This document shows, piece by piece, positions 40,948-51,917 of a DNA stretch of 64,000 bases. The DNA comes from Coenobita brevimanus (Eukaryota > Arthropoda > Malacostraca > Decapoda > Coenobitidae), in the NCBI GenBank assembly GCA_032717465.1, contig CM064681.1, positions 14,280,510-14,344,509 of the forward strand. The letters are read 5' to 3'. Both the position numbers and the translations under genes were made by a program. Positions within the stretch are counted from its first letter, which is position 1. Each line of letters begins with the position of its first letter. The notes beneath the pieces were generated by a model. That model saw only the letters and a list, made by a program, of their open reading frames with translations. It searched no databases and was not told the DNA's origin.

Positions 40948-41617
40948 TGGTCAGACTCAAATATGAAGTCCGTTTGGGTGGGGCCCGAGAGGGGATTTCC
41001 CTCTCTACAGCTCTGCCGCATCAACCCCAGTACCTATCTCTCTCTCTGTCATAAGTCAGCTATTTACTATTTGAAATTGTATATTAAATATTCTGTACTT
41101 ATTAAATATATTAAATAAGGCTATATAGTGCTATGAATGTGTCGCTTTTTAGGATAATAGCAATGATTTGTATAAATTCCACACCACGTGACAACGTCTC
41201 TTTCCGACGTTGCCAGAGGTCAAGGACACCCACCTCAGACTACAGGTGACCGGTCACTTCCTCCCTGATCCCCACTCACGATGGCAGCTACTCCGACTCG
41301 CTCTCGTGTGCTCCACAGTCGGGAGAAAGAACTTATTTACAATGTGAACAAGTATTTTCTAGAAGAAAGATCAGAGAGAAGACTTATGCCTACTGGGGAA
41401 ACCTCCGTAAAAAAAAAACGCGCCAAGACTTTTACCTCATGTGGTGGTGTGGAAAAAAGGTCGAAACAATACAGAAGAAAACAAAACTTATAAATATATT
41501 AAAACTTTCTCAATCAACTGAGAGAGAGAGAGAGAGAGAGGAGGTTTGGCAGAGCTGTAGAGAGGGAAATCCCCGCGCGGGCCCCACCCAAACGGACTTC
41601 ATATTTGAGTCTGACTC
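40948..41617. mobile_element. 670-bp TIR element with ~68-bp inverted repeats and TA target duplication
   Basis: Left arm 40950-41017 and right arm 41548-41615 are reverse complements with two mismatches in 68 positions (core AAATATGAAGTCCGTTTGGG then TGGGGCCC). TA flanks both sides (40946-40947 and 41618-41619) outside TGGTCAG/CTGACTC. The TA target and the transposase-like fragment inside point to the IS630-Tc1-mariner superfamily. It lies in intron 2 of the peptide gene. Confidence 0.85.
41281..41493 (+). pseudogene. N-terminal transposase fragment inside the TIR element
   Basis: ATG 41281 opens a 70-residue frame with SREKELIYNVNKYFLEER, the first helix of the DNA-binding head of a multicopy arthropod IS630-Tc1-like transposase as I recall it. 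A basic stretch after an A run (VKKKRAK) follows, and the frame ends in KRSKQYRRKQNL. The catalytic DDE domain is absent. It is best seen as what remains after internal deletion of an autonomous element. Whether the protein is made is unknown; it could bind element ends if it were. Confidence 0.5.
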
Positions 41618-41619
41618 TA

Positions 41620-41752
41620 GACCTCAACCAACCCACTTGTTGGCACGTAGCGAACAAATACGGGTTGGTTATATGATTACCAACGAGCGTTGTAAATGGT
41701 TCCCTGGCTTATAGGAAACGATCTGACTTGTCACTCAATGTAGGGCCACCTG
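41620..41752 (+). repeat. Dispersed repeat family R1, copy C
   Basis: ACGGGTTGGTTATATGATTA, TGTAAATGGTTCCCTGG, AGGAAACGATCTG and CTTGTCACTCAATGTAGG follow the order of copies A, B and D. It begins just after the TA flank of the TIR element. Confidence 0.6.
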
Positions 41753-41872
41753 AAAAAGAAAAATAATAACAAACATGTTCTGAAAGAAATTCGCGAAGAA
41801 TTGCAGTCATTGTTACTGTACCTATTTGTTCATGCATGTTACCTAGACAAAAACTTAGTCTATTAATGCGTG

Positions 41873-41915
<43 letters not shown>

Positions 41916-41920
41916 ATATA
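41873..41920 (+). repeat. (TATC)n microsatellite
   Basis: About 11 tetranucleotide units. Confidence 0.95.
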
Positions 41921-42179
41921 TGCATTTGCATTCAAAATACTAAATAATTCAAAAGACAATATAATAATTTGGTTAACACTCAGTACTAGCAAGTTATCAC
42001 TCACTTCTCCACTAAAATCTTCAGACGCGATGACCCCAGTGGAGAAGCTAACAATTTGCCAGTACATTTGCCAGAAATTTTACCTTAGAGGAAACCAATG
42101 AAAACGTTTCCGTATTAGAATTTTACACTCCCAGAAATGCTTCACAGAATATACTGGCTAGATATGTAAAAATACAAAA

Positions 42180-43330
42180 CAATTTATTAACCAACAATGC
42201 TCCATGTATTAAGGAATTCAAACCTTTGTTCTGAAAAAGTGCTCTCCAGAAATTGCTCCCGGGTTAAACATCTTGAATCCAGCAACTTAATTACTAACTG
42301 ACAGCGCGGTTTTCACCCCGAAAGATCTACTGTTGACATTCTTAATCTCATTGCTCATAGAATTCAGCAGTCAGTTGCCAAACATGGAGAAACTTCTGGA
42401 ATAGCTCTTGATATTTCTTAAGCTTTTGGTGGAGTATGGCACCGTTCCCTACCATTCAAACGCTCTTGCTACTGCCAATCACCTTTGTTTCACTGATCTC
42501 ATATCAGAACAACAGGAAGACAAGAGTAAAATTAAATGATGTATTTTAAAATTTCTACTCAGTTAATGCCGGTGTGCCACAAGGATCAGTCCTGGCTCCA
42601 ACCCTGTTCCTTATTCATATTAATGATTTCTTGTCTTTCACCCATAATCCCATTCACTCATATGCAGATAACTCAACACTTCACATTTTTTTACGCTTAA
42701 TCAGTCTCTAACAAATCTTTATATCTTTAATTTCCAACCCAGTACAACAGTGTAAACAATCAAGACTTATCTAAGATAACTGAATTAAGACGTAATAATG
42801 TTCTCGTATTAAATGCTAAAAAAATAAAATATATCAGGTCAACAAACGACAGGTATTGCCTAATTCCTGTATAGCCTTCAATGCAACCACTATTCATATT
42901 TCCAAAAGCATTGAACTTCTTGGTCTTTCACTTAACACTACCTTGAATTGGACCTCTTACTTTTCATCACTTGGTAAAAGCGTCTTAGGAAACTTAGATT
43001 ATTGTACAGAGTTCGAAAGTTCTTCACTAAGGATCAGTTAGATATAATTTACTAGAGCCATGTGCACCTTCATTTCGAACATTCCTTACCTATGTGGAGT
43101 GGACGTGGAGAGGTTGCACTAAACAACTGGACAAAATTCAGAAGAAGGTTGTAAGATTAATAAAAAACCAAGAAATTACAAATGAACTACCTCCCCTCCA
43201 AGTAAGAAGAAATGTTGCCTCTCTTGCATCATTTTAGAGGTATTTTTGTGGAAAATGAACAGCTGAAGTTGCATTCATTGTGCCACGTCTCCACGTCGTC
43301 CCTCGTGCTACACAGGCATCTGGTACAGCT
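42180..43330 (+). pseudogene. Jockey-superfamily LINE relic (RT to C-terminus)
   Basis: Plus-strand frames give, in order: RGFHPERSTVDILNLIAHRI, GETSGIALDIS followed by a stop, FGGVWHRSL (decayed KAFDRVWH), [10 protein letters not shown] as DNA at 42570-42600, and HSYADNSTLH at 42655-42685, in which the second Asp of YADD is Asn. IELLGLSLNTTLNW follows and then a C-terminal LDKIQKKVVRLI-like piece. Many shifts and stops. It is a subfamily related to, but distinct from, the next LINE. Confidence 0.7.
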
Positions 43331-43579
43331 CCTGACTTGACTGTCACACTTCTATATTGCATAAGTTCTAGTTAACAGTAATTCATATATTCCCTGAACC
43401 GCTTCCCTTTGGAATTTGTTCTCCAAGATTAATTTCCCCCTAATTGAAAACTACAGGATTTCAGTTCAGTCTGTTACAGATTTTTATTGAATGAAAGAAA
43501 CCTGTAGTGTGGTGTACGGATTCTTTCTTATATATTTAAAATATTTCCTCTTCCTTTGTATATAAATAAATAAATAAAT

Positions 43580-43681
<102 letters not shown>

Positions 43682-43959
43682 TATCTGCTCATGAGGAGTA
43701 GACTGTAGCACCAGTCGAGCAGGGCAGTACTCCCAAGGTGGATGGAAAGCTAATGGCCGGAAGAGTTGGAGCTCCCGTTCAGCCCTCGGGACTAGTTCCT
43801 GACCATCCCCCTTTGCTGAACTTTTTTCAGTGTTTCAGTAACACAGAGAGTAGGCCAGCATGCTTTCCAATACAAGCTTATCTAACTATCAACACGAGAC
43901 TGCATGCACATTGCACACTACACTTCCTCTTCAAAATTAAGCATGAAAAATGGCGTCTA

Positions 43960-46900
43960 ATAACCAAGCCTCGCGGGAGGGCATAAATGCCTGCACGATC
44001 AGCCCCTCTCCCGGCGACGACTCAACAAGCTGCCTGGACCCACTGTCTGCCTCCCTTCTTCATTTCTGCAACATTTGTGTCCTTTCCTCTAACTTTTGCT
44101 CTGTTGAGCACCACCTCTCCCCCTCTAAACTTCGTCTTCACTTCTTAACTGGGAATTAGCTGTCTGAGGCAACTGATAGCAAGCCTTTTTCTGTATCTTC
44201 CTAGTTTCTCTCTACTCATTTCAAAGCCAAATGTGGCTGTTGTGTATATGTACAGAACGATTTATCTTGCTCTTGTGTTCCTGAACTTGATTCTTCTGAA
44301 TTCTCTACTCTCTGGCTTCGGCTTTCCTGTCATTCTCTTACTAAATATATCTGTACTGTTTACTTAACCCGTATTCTATTGACTATTAAAAATTCTTCGA
44401 CTATCTTACTTCTATGATGGAACACATTCTATCCGTTTCTCCTTTCTTTGAAATCTCCATTCTAGGAGATTTCATTGTTCATCTCCACCTTCGGCTCTAC
44501 TCTCCTTTCACTGGTCCACCTGGTGAACAAGCCTACATCTTTTCTACCCTTAATGACCTAGAGCAGCTTGTACAGTAAGCAACAATAATCGTGTCGTGAA
44601 ATTTGGTGAAAACATAAGCTAACGGGCTAAGCGTCTGGTACATTCCGCCGTCTGTCATAAGGACGGTTCATAATGTTTCACGAGTTACATTTAATCTTCG
44701 GACAAAACCGCGACACGACTACTGTTGCTCCCTACCCTTATCCATGACCGCCTTGGAGAGAGTTCCAACATACCTGACCTCTTCCTTACAACTAATCCTT
44801 CTGTTTACACCATTAATCTTTCCTCTTTGTTGGGCTCCTCTGATCACAACATTATTACCTTGACCTGTCCTATCACTCTGGAAACGTCGGTTGTGGCACT
44901 TTGGAGCTGCTGACTGGGAGGCCTTCAGGCAGTACTTCTTTGATTTTCGATGGAATGATTATTGTTTCCATGGCCGGGAGCCATCTGAGTGTGCCTTGCA
45001 CGTTACGGAGGTTATTCTCTCGGGCATGGAAGCATACATTCCATTCTCATTATCGTCTGACTAATGCAAGAAAACCTTGGTTTAATCATACTTGTTCTAA
45101 TGCTGTCCACAACAAGGAGAAGGTCTGTTAAAGGTACCGAAACCAACCCATTCCTGAATCACATCTTTCTTATGTTTCTGTCCGGAATCGTGCAAAGTCT
45201 GTTCTTCGCTCTGCTAAAAATAATTTAATCCACACTAAATATTCCCAACTCTCCAATTCGAATTCTTCCCGCTCCTTCTGGCACATTGCCAAAAATCTTT
45301 CTAACAACTTTACCTCATCATCCTTCCCTCCTCTTTTCTACGTTGGTGGCTCTATAACTATTACTTCTACTGATAAAGCAGATCTCTTCGCTCAGACTTT
45401 CTCCATCAATTCCAGCTTAGACGATTCCGAAGCTATTCCTTCATCACTTCCCCCGCCCCCCTCTGACTTCCTCATGGTTGACATTAAAATTTCTTCAGCT
45501 GATGTATTTTCTGCCATCACTGGCTTTAATACTGACAAGGCATATGTGCCTGATGGGCCCCTCCTGTTGTCCCCAAGAACTGTGCTTCTGTGCTTACACC
45601 CTGCCTAGGTAAACTCTCTCGCCTTTGTCCATCAACTTGTACCTTTCCTTCTTACTGGAAGTTTGCTCTCATTCAGCCAGTCCCAAAGAAGGGTGACCAT
45701 TCCCAACCCTCTAACTACCGTCCAATTGCTTTAACATCCTGTGTCTCAAAAGTTTTCGAGTCTGTTCTTAACAGAAAAAAGTTTAAAGTATATTTCTTAT
45801 CATAACCTTCTTTCTGATCATCAGTATGGGTTCCATCAGGGACTCTGCACTGACGATCTTCTCACCCACCTTTCAGACTCCTGGTCATCCTTCTTTCGGG
45901 ACTTTGGCGGAAGCTTTGCCATTGCAGATGACATCTCAAAGGCTTTCGATCGAGTTTGACATAAATCTTTAATTTCCAAACTGCCCTCTTACGGTTTCTA
46001 TCCTTCTAAATGTGCCCTCATCTACAGTTTCCTTTTTGGTAGTTCTATAGCTACTGTTGTAGATGGCCACCGTTCTTCTAGATCTATCAACAGTGGTGTT
46101 TTTTAGGGCTCTGTCCTATCACCAACTCTTCCTTTTATTCATCATTGACTTTCTAAGCTGTACATCTAACCCTGTCCACTCATGCGCTGATGACTCTACC
46201 CTTCACTTTTCCATTCAGTTCCCACAACGTCCATCTCAGCAGTTACTTCAACAAACAAGGGATGCGGCTATGGCAAACCAAATGTCTGACTTGGCTCGTA
46301 TCTCTGACTGGGGTAAAAATAATCTTGTTGTTTTTAATGCATCAAACACTCAGTTTTTACACCTATCAATCTGACATAAGCATCCACAGGAGTACCCACT
46401 AATGTTTAATAATATCCAGCTCAAGCCCATCCCTGAACATGCTTGTGGTTTCATTCTCTTGGGACCTATCTTGAAAAGATTATATTGCTTCTCTTGAAAA
46501 ATCTGCTTCCATGAGATTAGGTGTGCTAAGCCGATTCCGTACCTTTTTTACCCCTGCACAGGTGTTGACTTTATACACGGGTTTTATTCGCCCCTGTGTA
46601 AAGTACAACTCTTATGTGTGGGGAGGCTCCCCACATACAGCTCTTCTCAATAGGGTGGAGTCAAAGACTTCGTATCATTAACTCTCCTCCTCTTACTGGC
46701 TTTCTTCAACCTCTGTCTCTTCGCAGCACTGTTGAATCTTTATCTCTCTTCTGTCGCTACTTCAATGGTCACTTCTCCTCTGAACTGCTTGCATCCCTCC
46801 ACCTCTGCGACGGGCACGTAGCACCCGTCTAGCAACAAACTCTCGTCCAACTCTCTAATGCAGAAGTTAACCGTTACTTCCAGTCCTTCATTTATGCAAC

Positions 46901-47089
46901 AGGTCAACTCTGGAACTATCTCGTGTCTGTATTTCCTACTTCCTATGATCTCCAGTCTTTTAAACGTAGTGTGTCCAGGCATCTCGATATGAACTGATTT
47001 TGAATTTGTATTTCTTTTGTATTGTTTTTTTTTTCTTTGAAGGAACGGTTTGCGGGCTCCTGGCCTTCGGTTCCTTCTTCCTTGCATAA

Positions 47090-47090
<1 letters not shown>
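43960..47090 (+). pseudogene. Jockey-like LINE, long but decayed copy
   Basis: Collinear with the minus-strand LINE at 60-62.6 kb over its whole length, and extends further 5'. Endonuclease pieces: NICVLSSNFCSVEHHLSPSK, then EISILGDF near 44455. RT pieces: [39 protein letters not shown] (45930), CADDSTLHF (46185), which keeps the Asp pair, and a C-terminal WNYLVSV...YDLQSFKRS. Multiple stops and indels occur, and a 152-bp MITE interrupts it at 44578. The 3' end CTTGCATAAGAA runs into (AT)n(GT)n. Same orientation as the host gene, in intron 2. Confidence 0.8.
44578..44729. mobile_element. ~152-bp MITE inserted in the Jockey-like LINE
   Basis: Compared with the copy at 62.35 kb, the LINE reading CTTGTACAG-CACCCTACCC is interrupted here. 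The insert starts AGCAACAATAATCGTGTCGT and ends CGACACGACTACTGTTGCT, inverted repeats of about 21 bp with two or three mismatches. No coding capacity. The exact target duplication is unclear. Confidence 0.75.

Positions 47091-47092
<2 letters not shown>

Positions 47093-47181
<89 letters not shown>
47093..47181 (+). repeat. (AT)n-(GT)n microsatellite at a LINE 3' end
   Basis: AT 47093-47140 then GT 47141-47181. Confidence 0.95.
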
Positions 47182-47183
<2 letters not shown>

Positions 47184-47576
47184 AAAATGTACGGCCATAA
47201 CTTCTTAACTGGAGCAACGATGTTATGCACAGCACTAACTCTATACCCCGACACATATTTCCGTTCTGTATCGGTATTCAACACCACCTCAGCCAAGCAG
47301 CCCTAGTGGGATGGGTTAGGTCTGGTTGAGTCTTATAAGGCTAATTGATTCAGATTAACTTTGCCTGGTAAACACATTTAGCATATTTTCGAGAAAAACC
47401 TATGGTTAGTATTGAAACGACGGAGCGAGCGTCGTTCCTGGCTAAGAGTTCCCGGCAGGGAGGCGAGTACGCATACAGAACGGAAATATGCTACCCGGAC
47501 CAGGCTTAAGCATACAGGGAGTCCAGGGGGCCACCCCTTATCGGAATCCCACTTAGCGCCGGATTCTGGTGCTGTT

Positions 47577-47577
<1 letters not shown>
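47182..47577. other. Sequence with an 18-bp inverted repeat, class unknown
   Basis: CATATTTCCGTTCTGTAT (47252-47269) recurs inverted as ATACAGAACGGAAATATG (about 47473-47490). Nothing coding is supported. Confidence 0.55.

Positions 47578-47628
<51 letters not shown>
47578..47628 (+). repeat. (CA)n microsatellite
   Basis: About 25 CA units. Confidence 0.95.
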
Positions 47629-47630
<2 letters not shown>

Positions 47631-47952
47631 ATATGTATGAATTTTTAAATAAATAAATATATGATCATATATGTAAAATTAAATAATATGTATCAATATC
47701 AATCTATATTTATCTCTGTCTTTCTGCACCTCCCTTATTCTCTCATCATTTACCTACTTCTGTATGTATTTAGAAAGATACTGATATATAATACCTGATA
47801 ACCTGATAAATAAGATGAATAATATTCCCAGGAAGAGATGAAAATTGGAGTGCCAATATTTCTACTGTATATGAAGACATCCTTAGGACACCCTAAAGAT
47901 GTCTTAAAATATAGGTGGCAGCTTACTGTTTCAGTTTTTCATCTCTTCTTTC

Positions 47953-48058
<106 letters not shown>

Positions 48059-48118
48059 GGGTGGCGAGTGGGGGGTGAAAACTTATGTTAATAGAGTATC
48101 TCTAATTTGCCTTTTTAG

Positions 48119-48299
48119 CGGAGAGGAGTGTGAGACAGATGTCGCTTTCCCCCACGAGACTGCAAGACCAGCCGCAGAAAGGACAAAACGTGGACTCAGG
48201 TCTATTCTCGGGAAAGCGGCCAGGGCTGTAAGAAAAGGAGTGCGAGCCATAGTTCGACGTAGACCAAGAGTTGAGGCCACCATAAAAATTAAGATTTAG
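48119..48299 (+). CDS. Cationic-peptide precursor, coding exon 3 (processing site and mature peptide)
   Basis: The acceptor TTTGCCTTTTTAG| is preceded by a CTAAT branch-like site. One base completes a Cys codon (TG|C). The exon then codes residues 98-156 and ends at TAG 48297-48299. After GEECET (a second Cys, so the propiece has a C-x3-C pair) comes RTKR, residues 118-121, a match to the furin consensus R-x-K/R-R. The released tail is 35 residues. GLRSILGKAARAVRKGVRAI (residues 122-141) puts Arg/Lys at 3-4-residue spacing opposite Leu/Ile/Val/Ala, as in an amphipathic helix. An RRRPR stretch and a short alternating TIKIKI end follow. Net charge is about +11 against about -16 for the propiece. 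This is the architecture of secreted linear antimicrobial peptides; activity is inferred. Confidence 0.75.
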
Positions 48300-48415
48300 A
48301 GTTAAACACGGACATTACTGTACAGACATGTTAGTAAGATCTTTGACTGGGAAATACTTAGCAAAATATAATTTACTGAAGACAACAATGACTGACCAAT
48401 GCCAATAACGGTAGC

Positions 48416-48421
48416 AATAAA
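48416..48421 (+). terminator. Polyadenylation signal of the cationic-peptide gene
   Basis: AATAAA 117 nt after the stop codon. Cleavage would be expected 10-30 nt downstream, inside the left arm of the foldback element at 48428. Confidence 0.65.
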
Positions 48422-48427
48422 CATTGA

Positions 48428-48695
48428 CTACAGTCGCGGCGCACGACTCTGAGGTTGTCATTATCGTACCCTGGCAATCTACCATTCAAAAGTGCGTCCG
48501 ATTTCGTATCATATTATACACGAATCATATTATTATGCACGAATATATTTTACACGAATATTGTTATACACGAACATATTATACACGAATCACATGCGTC
48601 TCATATTATACACGAAATCGGACGCACTGTTGAGGGATAAGTTGCCAAGGCACGATAAGAACAACCTCAGAGTCGCGCGCCGCGACTTACAGTAG
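48428..48695. mobile_element. Foldback/MITE element with ~90-bp inverted arms
   Basis: The left arm (AGTCGCGGCGCACGACTCTG, AGGTTGTCATTATCGT, GTGCGTCCGATTTCGT) and the right arm (ACGAAATCGGACGCAC, ACGATAAGAACAACCT, CAGAGTCGCGCGCCGCGACT) are imperfect reverse complements. The centre has five or six copies of a TATTATACACGAAT-like unit. No coding capacity. It begins seven bases after the AATAAA of the peptide gene. Confidence 0.8.
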
Positions 48696-48732
48696 CAGAC
48701 AAAACAGATAGTCTGTTTTGTCTGCTACTGTA
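48688..48732. repeat. Perfect 21-bp inverted repeat with 3-nt loop
   Basis: TACAGTAGCAGACAAAACAG plus A (48688-48708), loop TAG, and the exact complement to 48732. It overlaps the last eight bases of the foldback element. Confidence 0.95.
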
Positions 48733-49143
48733 TTTCAAACGGCATGCAGAAATGTCTCTACACAGATACAGTACACTGATATGCCTCTGTGCTGGTTACC
48801 ATGATGATTAATGAGTGTACAAGAACTCAGAATCACTATATTTCTGTTTTTATATAGTTTGATTTTGGTCCCATTAGTCCCTTAAAAATGAATAAATAAA
48901 AATAAAAGAAAAATCGTTTGGGTTGTTTGACCAGTGAACATTTGTGCCAACTTTGAAGCAAGCTGAAGAAATATGGAATGTCAGCAAGTTAAAGTGTCTG
49001 AAAATCAAAAAAGGAAACGGAGGGAATTCATTTGGTCTCCTTACTAGAGTGTGGAGACCTAATAGTTCATGTCTTCCCATTTTCTTCTGCTGTTACAAAT
49101 ATTCTACAACAGTGTGAGGCTTGATATGTTTCCCTACCCATAG
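48733..49143. other. Unannotated sequence
   Basis: Ends in a good polypyrimidine-AG acceptor (TTTCCCTACCCATAG, to 49143). No other feature. Confidence 0.4.
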
Positions 49144-49355
49144 ATTATTCTCTCTGATTTGCTGGATGAGCAAGAAAATGACGGAGAATATGACGTAGAC
49201 GAAGTGAAATTGCAGGCTAATTTTTGTCCCCGACAGTCGTGTTGTGACGTGGCAAAGGAACGTGAGTTCCCCAGCCACGATATCATCACTGAGAACCTCA
49301 CCAAAACCAACTACACAATCCCACACGCAGCAACCCTAGGCAGAATTGGGTTAAT
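49144..49355 (+). CDS. Candidate orphan coding exon (70 codons)
   Basis: An open 212-bp segment sits between a strong acceptor (TTTCCCTACCCATAG|) and a strong donor (AAT|GTAAGTG). It starts in phase 0 and ends with two bases of a split codon. It encodes DLLDEQENDGEYDVDEVKL, then NFCPRQSCCDVAKERE with four nearby Cys in two pairs, and ENLTKTNYTIPHAATLG with two N-glycosylation sequons. It cannot be joined in phase to exon 2 of the peptide gene. No partner exon was found in the window, and no family was recognised. It may belong to a gene continuing elsewhere or to an old mobile element. Confidence 0.35.
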
Positions 49356-49359
49356 GTAA

Positions 49360-49989
49360 GTGACGAGACGTCAGCTTTAATCTGATTTCTCAGGACATTC
49401 TGCACTGATACAACTGATGTCTGTCTGCACCTTATTTGTTGGTTTGCCTAATGCATTACTGTAATTAGACCAGTAGTTGGATTTCTTGTCATTGATGTAA
49501 GGGTGAACTAGAATATGTCATAAATATTTCTTCAAATCCCAACACTAAACTGCATTAGTAGATGTAGTGGCACCGTAATTTCCGAATGCTAAACTTGTAG
49601 GCATTAGGTGCCTAAAGCGTATATATCTAAAAGTTCCATGGCTGTTTTGCTATATGACTATGTAATTATTGCGAAAAATATTTACAGGAACTATATATCC
49701 ATATTTGAAGTTTTGTGGTTTGTACTAAGAATGATAAATGAATATATTCAGAGAACGTGCTGAGGCTTTATTAAAACCTTAGAATCCAAATCATACAAAT
49801 TTTAGAATGAAAATTGCTTAAGTTCAGCCGGTCTTAACTGGATGAATGAGTTACATTAAATTAGATTCTGAACCAGAAAGAAAACTGTCCGACATCCTGA
49901 CCATCATGATACCAGTGCTAGGTAATAAATTCACTTACATATCATTCTTGCATAACATAGAGAACATCCGTACCCACCAACTGGTCTAA
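49360..49989. other. Unannotated AT-rich sequence
   Basis: Nothing supported. Confidence 0.4.
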
Positions 49990-50640
49990 GGGACAAATAT
50001 TCGGCTTTGCTCTGTGACCCTGATATTCGACTAATTGCTCTTAAAATCGATTTATTTATTCTTTCTTAACCCTTAACCTTTCCAAGAACTTTGGTTCAAG
50101 GCTAATCAAAACTATTTGAAATGACTTTGCCAGTGGCTGTGACATTTGACCTTTCCCAGAGCCGCTGACCTTCGATAATTTTCCACATCAAAATCTCTTT
50201 ATACTCGTCTTAACCAGAATCCTTCCACAAAGCTTGGTCTAAATTGAAAAAAAAAAAAAAAAAAAAAACTGAGTTGACCTCGCCTTATGACCTTGACCTT
50301 TTCACCTATTAAAAACAGTAGGTCCGTCTCTTTAGTGATCCTCATCTCATCTACCTAATGTGATCCAAATTTGTTCCAAAGTGTTTTAGCTATTTTGTTC
50401 ACACATACACACATGGTTGCAGATATGACCATCCCCTATGACCTTAAACCATTCAGTGACTGTTCTCAAAACTGAATTCCTTCGTTCTTGCCTAACCCTT
50501 ACCAGTTCTAGTAGGTATAGTTCTAATCAGATCAAAACTGAATTGACCTAGCCCTGTGACCTTGACTGTTTTCGAGACTGAATAAATTTATCCTAGTACT
50601 ACCATAAACGTTATCGCCAAGTTTGATCTATCTATCTATC
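49990..50640 (+). repeat. GTGACCTT-type tandemly arranged repeat
   Basis: About four to five degenerate units of 110-150 bp. Each contains a 'CTATGACCTTGACCTTTTC'-like phrase, 'AATTCCTTCGTTCTTG/ATCTCTTTATACTCG' and 'AAGCTTGGTCTAAATTG/AAATTTGTTCCAAA'. One unit holds a 22-A run (50248-50269). It joins the 3' tail of the RTE at 50627-50651. Confidence 0.6.
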
Positions 50641-50648
50641 TATCTATC

Positions 50649-51067
50649 TATTGCCAGACGCCTCAATCCCGTTTGGGGTGGCCACAGACAAATCGCCTCC
50701 AAGTCACCCTGTCCCCCGCCATTTCACTGCCCTGCTCCCAACTCACACACCCCCTCTCTCATATACATCTCCACCCCATCCCTCCATCTCATCCTCGGCT
50801 CTCCCTCCCTCTTCCCCCCTCCACCTCACTCACATACACTCTCTTCGTCAGTCGTTCACCCTCCATCCTCTCCACATGGCCAAACCACCTCAGTGTGTTC
50901 CTCATAACGCTTCCTATCACATCCACACCCACACCACAACGCTCCTTTATATCCTCATTCGTCAGCCTGTCTCTCCATGCGACTTCACAGGCTCCTCTTA
51001 AATAACTCATTTCCACTACTCTCACTCTTGACTTGTGTCCTTTCAACAACGCCCAAGCTTCACTTCC
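50649..51067 (-). pseudogene. RTE-like ORF, part 3: C-terminal segment
   Basis: In frame with part 2 after the stop: GSEAW, VRVVEMSYLRGACEVAWRD and LRWFGHVERMEGERLTKRVY. A second frame change occurs near 50800 (GGRGRESRG), beyond which the last 45 codons and the conserved CGHP end can be followed in another frame. Confidence 0.75.
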
Positions 51068-51917
51068 TTACGTTAGAGTTGGTATCACAATACTGTCATG
51101 TAGTAACTTTTTCACTTCCATGCTCACTTCTCTGTTTCTTATCACTGCTTTCAAAGAACCAGCAACCTTTCTTCCCTGCTGTACCCTTTCAAGCACTTCA
51201 CCCTCCAACCCTCCATCCTTACTCATCACACTACCCAAGTACTTAACCGTACTCACATTTTCCAATTCCTCACCATCCAACCTCGCTGTACATTCACTGA
51301 CTTCACCTCTCTCAAAAACCATCACTTTACTCTTCCCTACATTCACCTTTAGATTCCGTTTCTTACACACTCTCCCAAACTCATCCACCAAGCCTTGCAG
51401 CTCCCATTCGTCTTCACTCAACAACTCAGTATCATCTGCAAACAACAGTACAGGGAGTTTCCAAACACTATCCTCTCTCACCAGGGCCACTCCAACATCC
51501 ACTACCCTACCTTGTACCTCTTTTATTACCCCATCCATGTACAGATTGAACAACCATGGAGACATGACACATCCCTGTTTCAACCCAACTTTCAAAGAGA
51601 AAAATTCACTTAGTTCACCATCCACACGCACTGCAGCCTTCACACCATCGTACATACTCTTCACAGCATTCAACAACTTCCCATCTACTCCATATATTCT
51701 TAATACTTTCCACAATCCTTGTCTATCCACCCTGTCATATGCTTTCTCCAAATCCATGAAAGCTGCATACAACTTCTTTCCCTTCTCTAGAAATTTTTCC
51801 ACTAAAGATCTAAGAATGAATATCTGATCTACACAACCTCTTCCCTTCCTAAAGCCTCCCTGTTCTTCTCCAACTAATTCCTCTGTTCTTTCTCTAACTC
51901 TGTCAATAGGTATCCTA
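51068..51917 (-). pseudogene. RTE-like ORF, part 2: reverse transcriptase core
   Basis: Continues part 1 after the indel with QGGFRKGRGCVDQIF, AFMDLEKAYDRVDRQGLW (Asp), GLKQGCVMSPWLFNLYMDG and LLFADDTELLSED (FADD box intact), KYLGSVMS and IVIPTLT. It ends at TAA 51068-51070 where the family has a Tyr codon. The catalytic core itself is intact. Confidence 0.82.

Noticed and set aside
48510..48625. CRISPR-like array of TATTATACACGAAT units
   Set aside because: Units are imperfect, spacers are nearly absent, it lies within inverted arms and the genome is eukaryotic; it is the centre of a foldback element.
49144..49355. Fourth exon of the cationic-peptide gene
   Set aside because: The phase does not fit exon 2, and exon 3 already ends with a stop and a polyA signal upstream; kept as a separate candidate.
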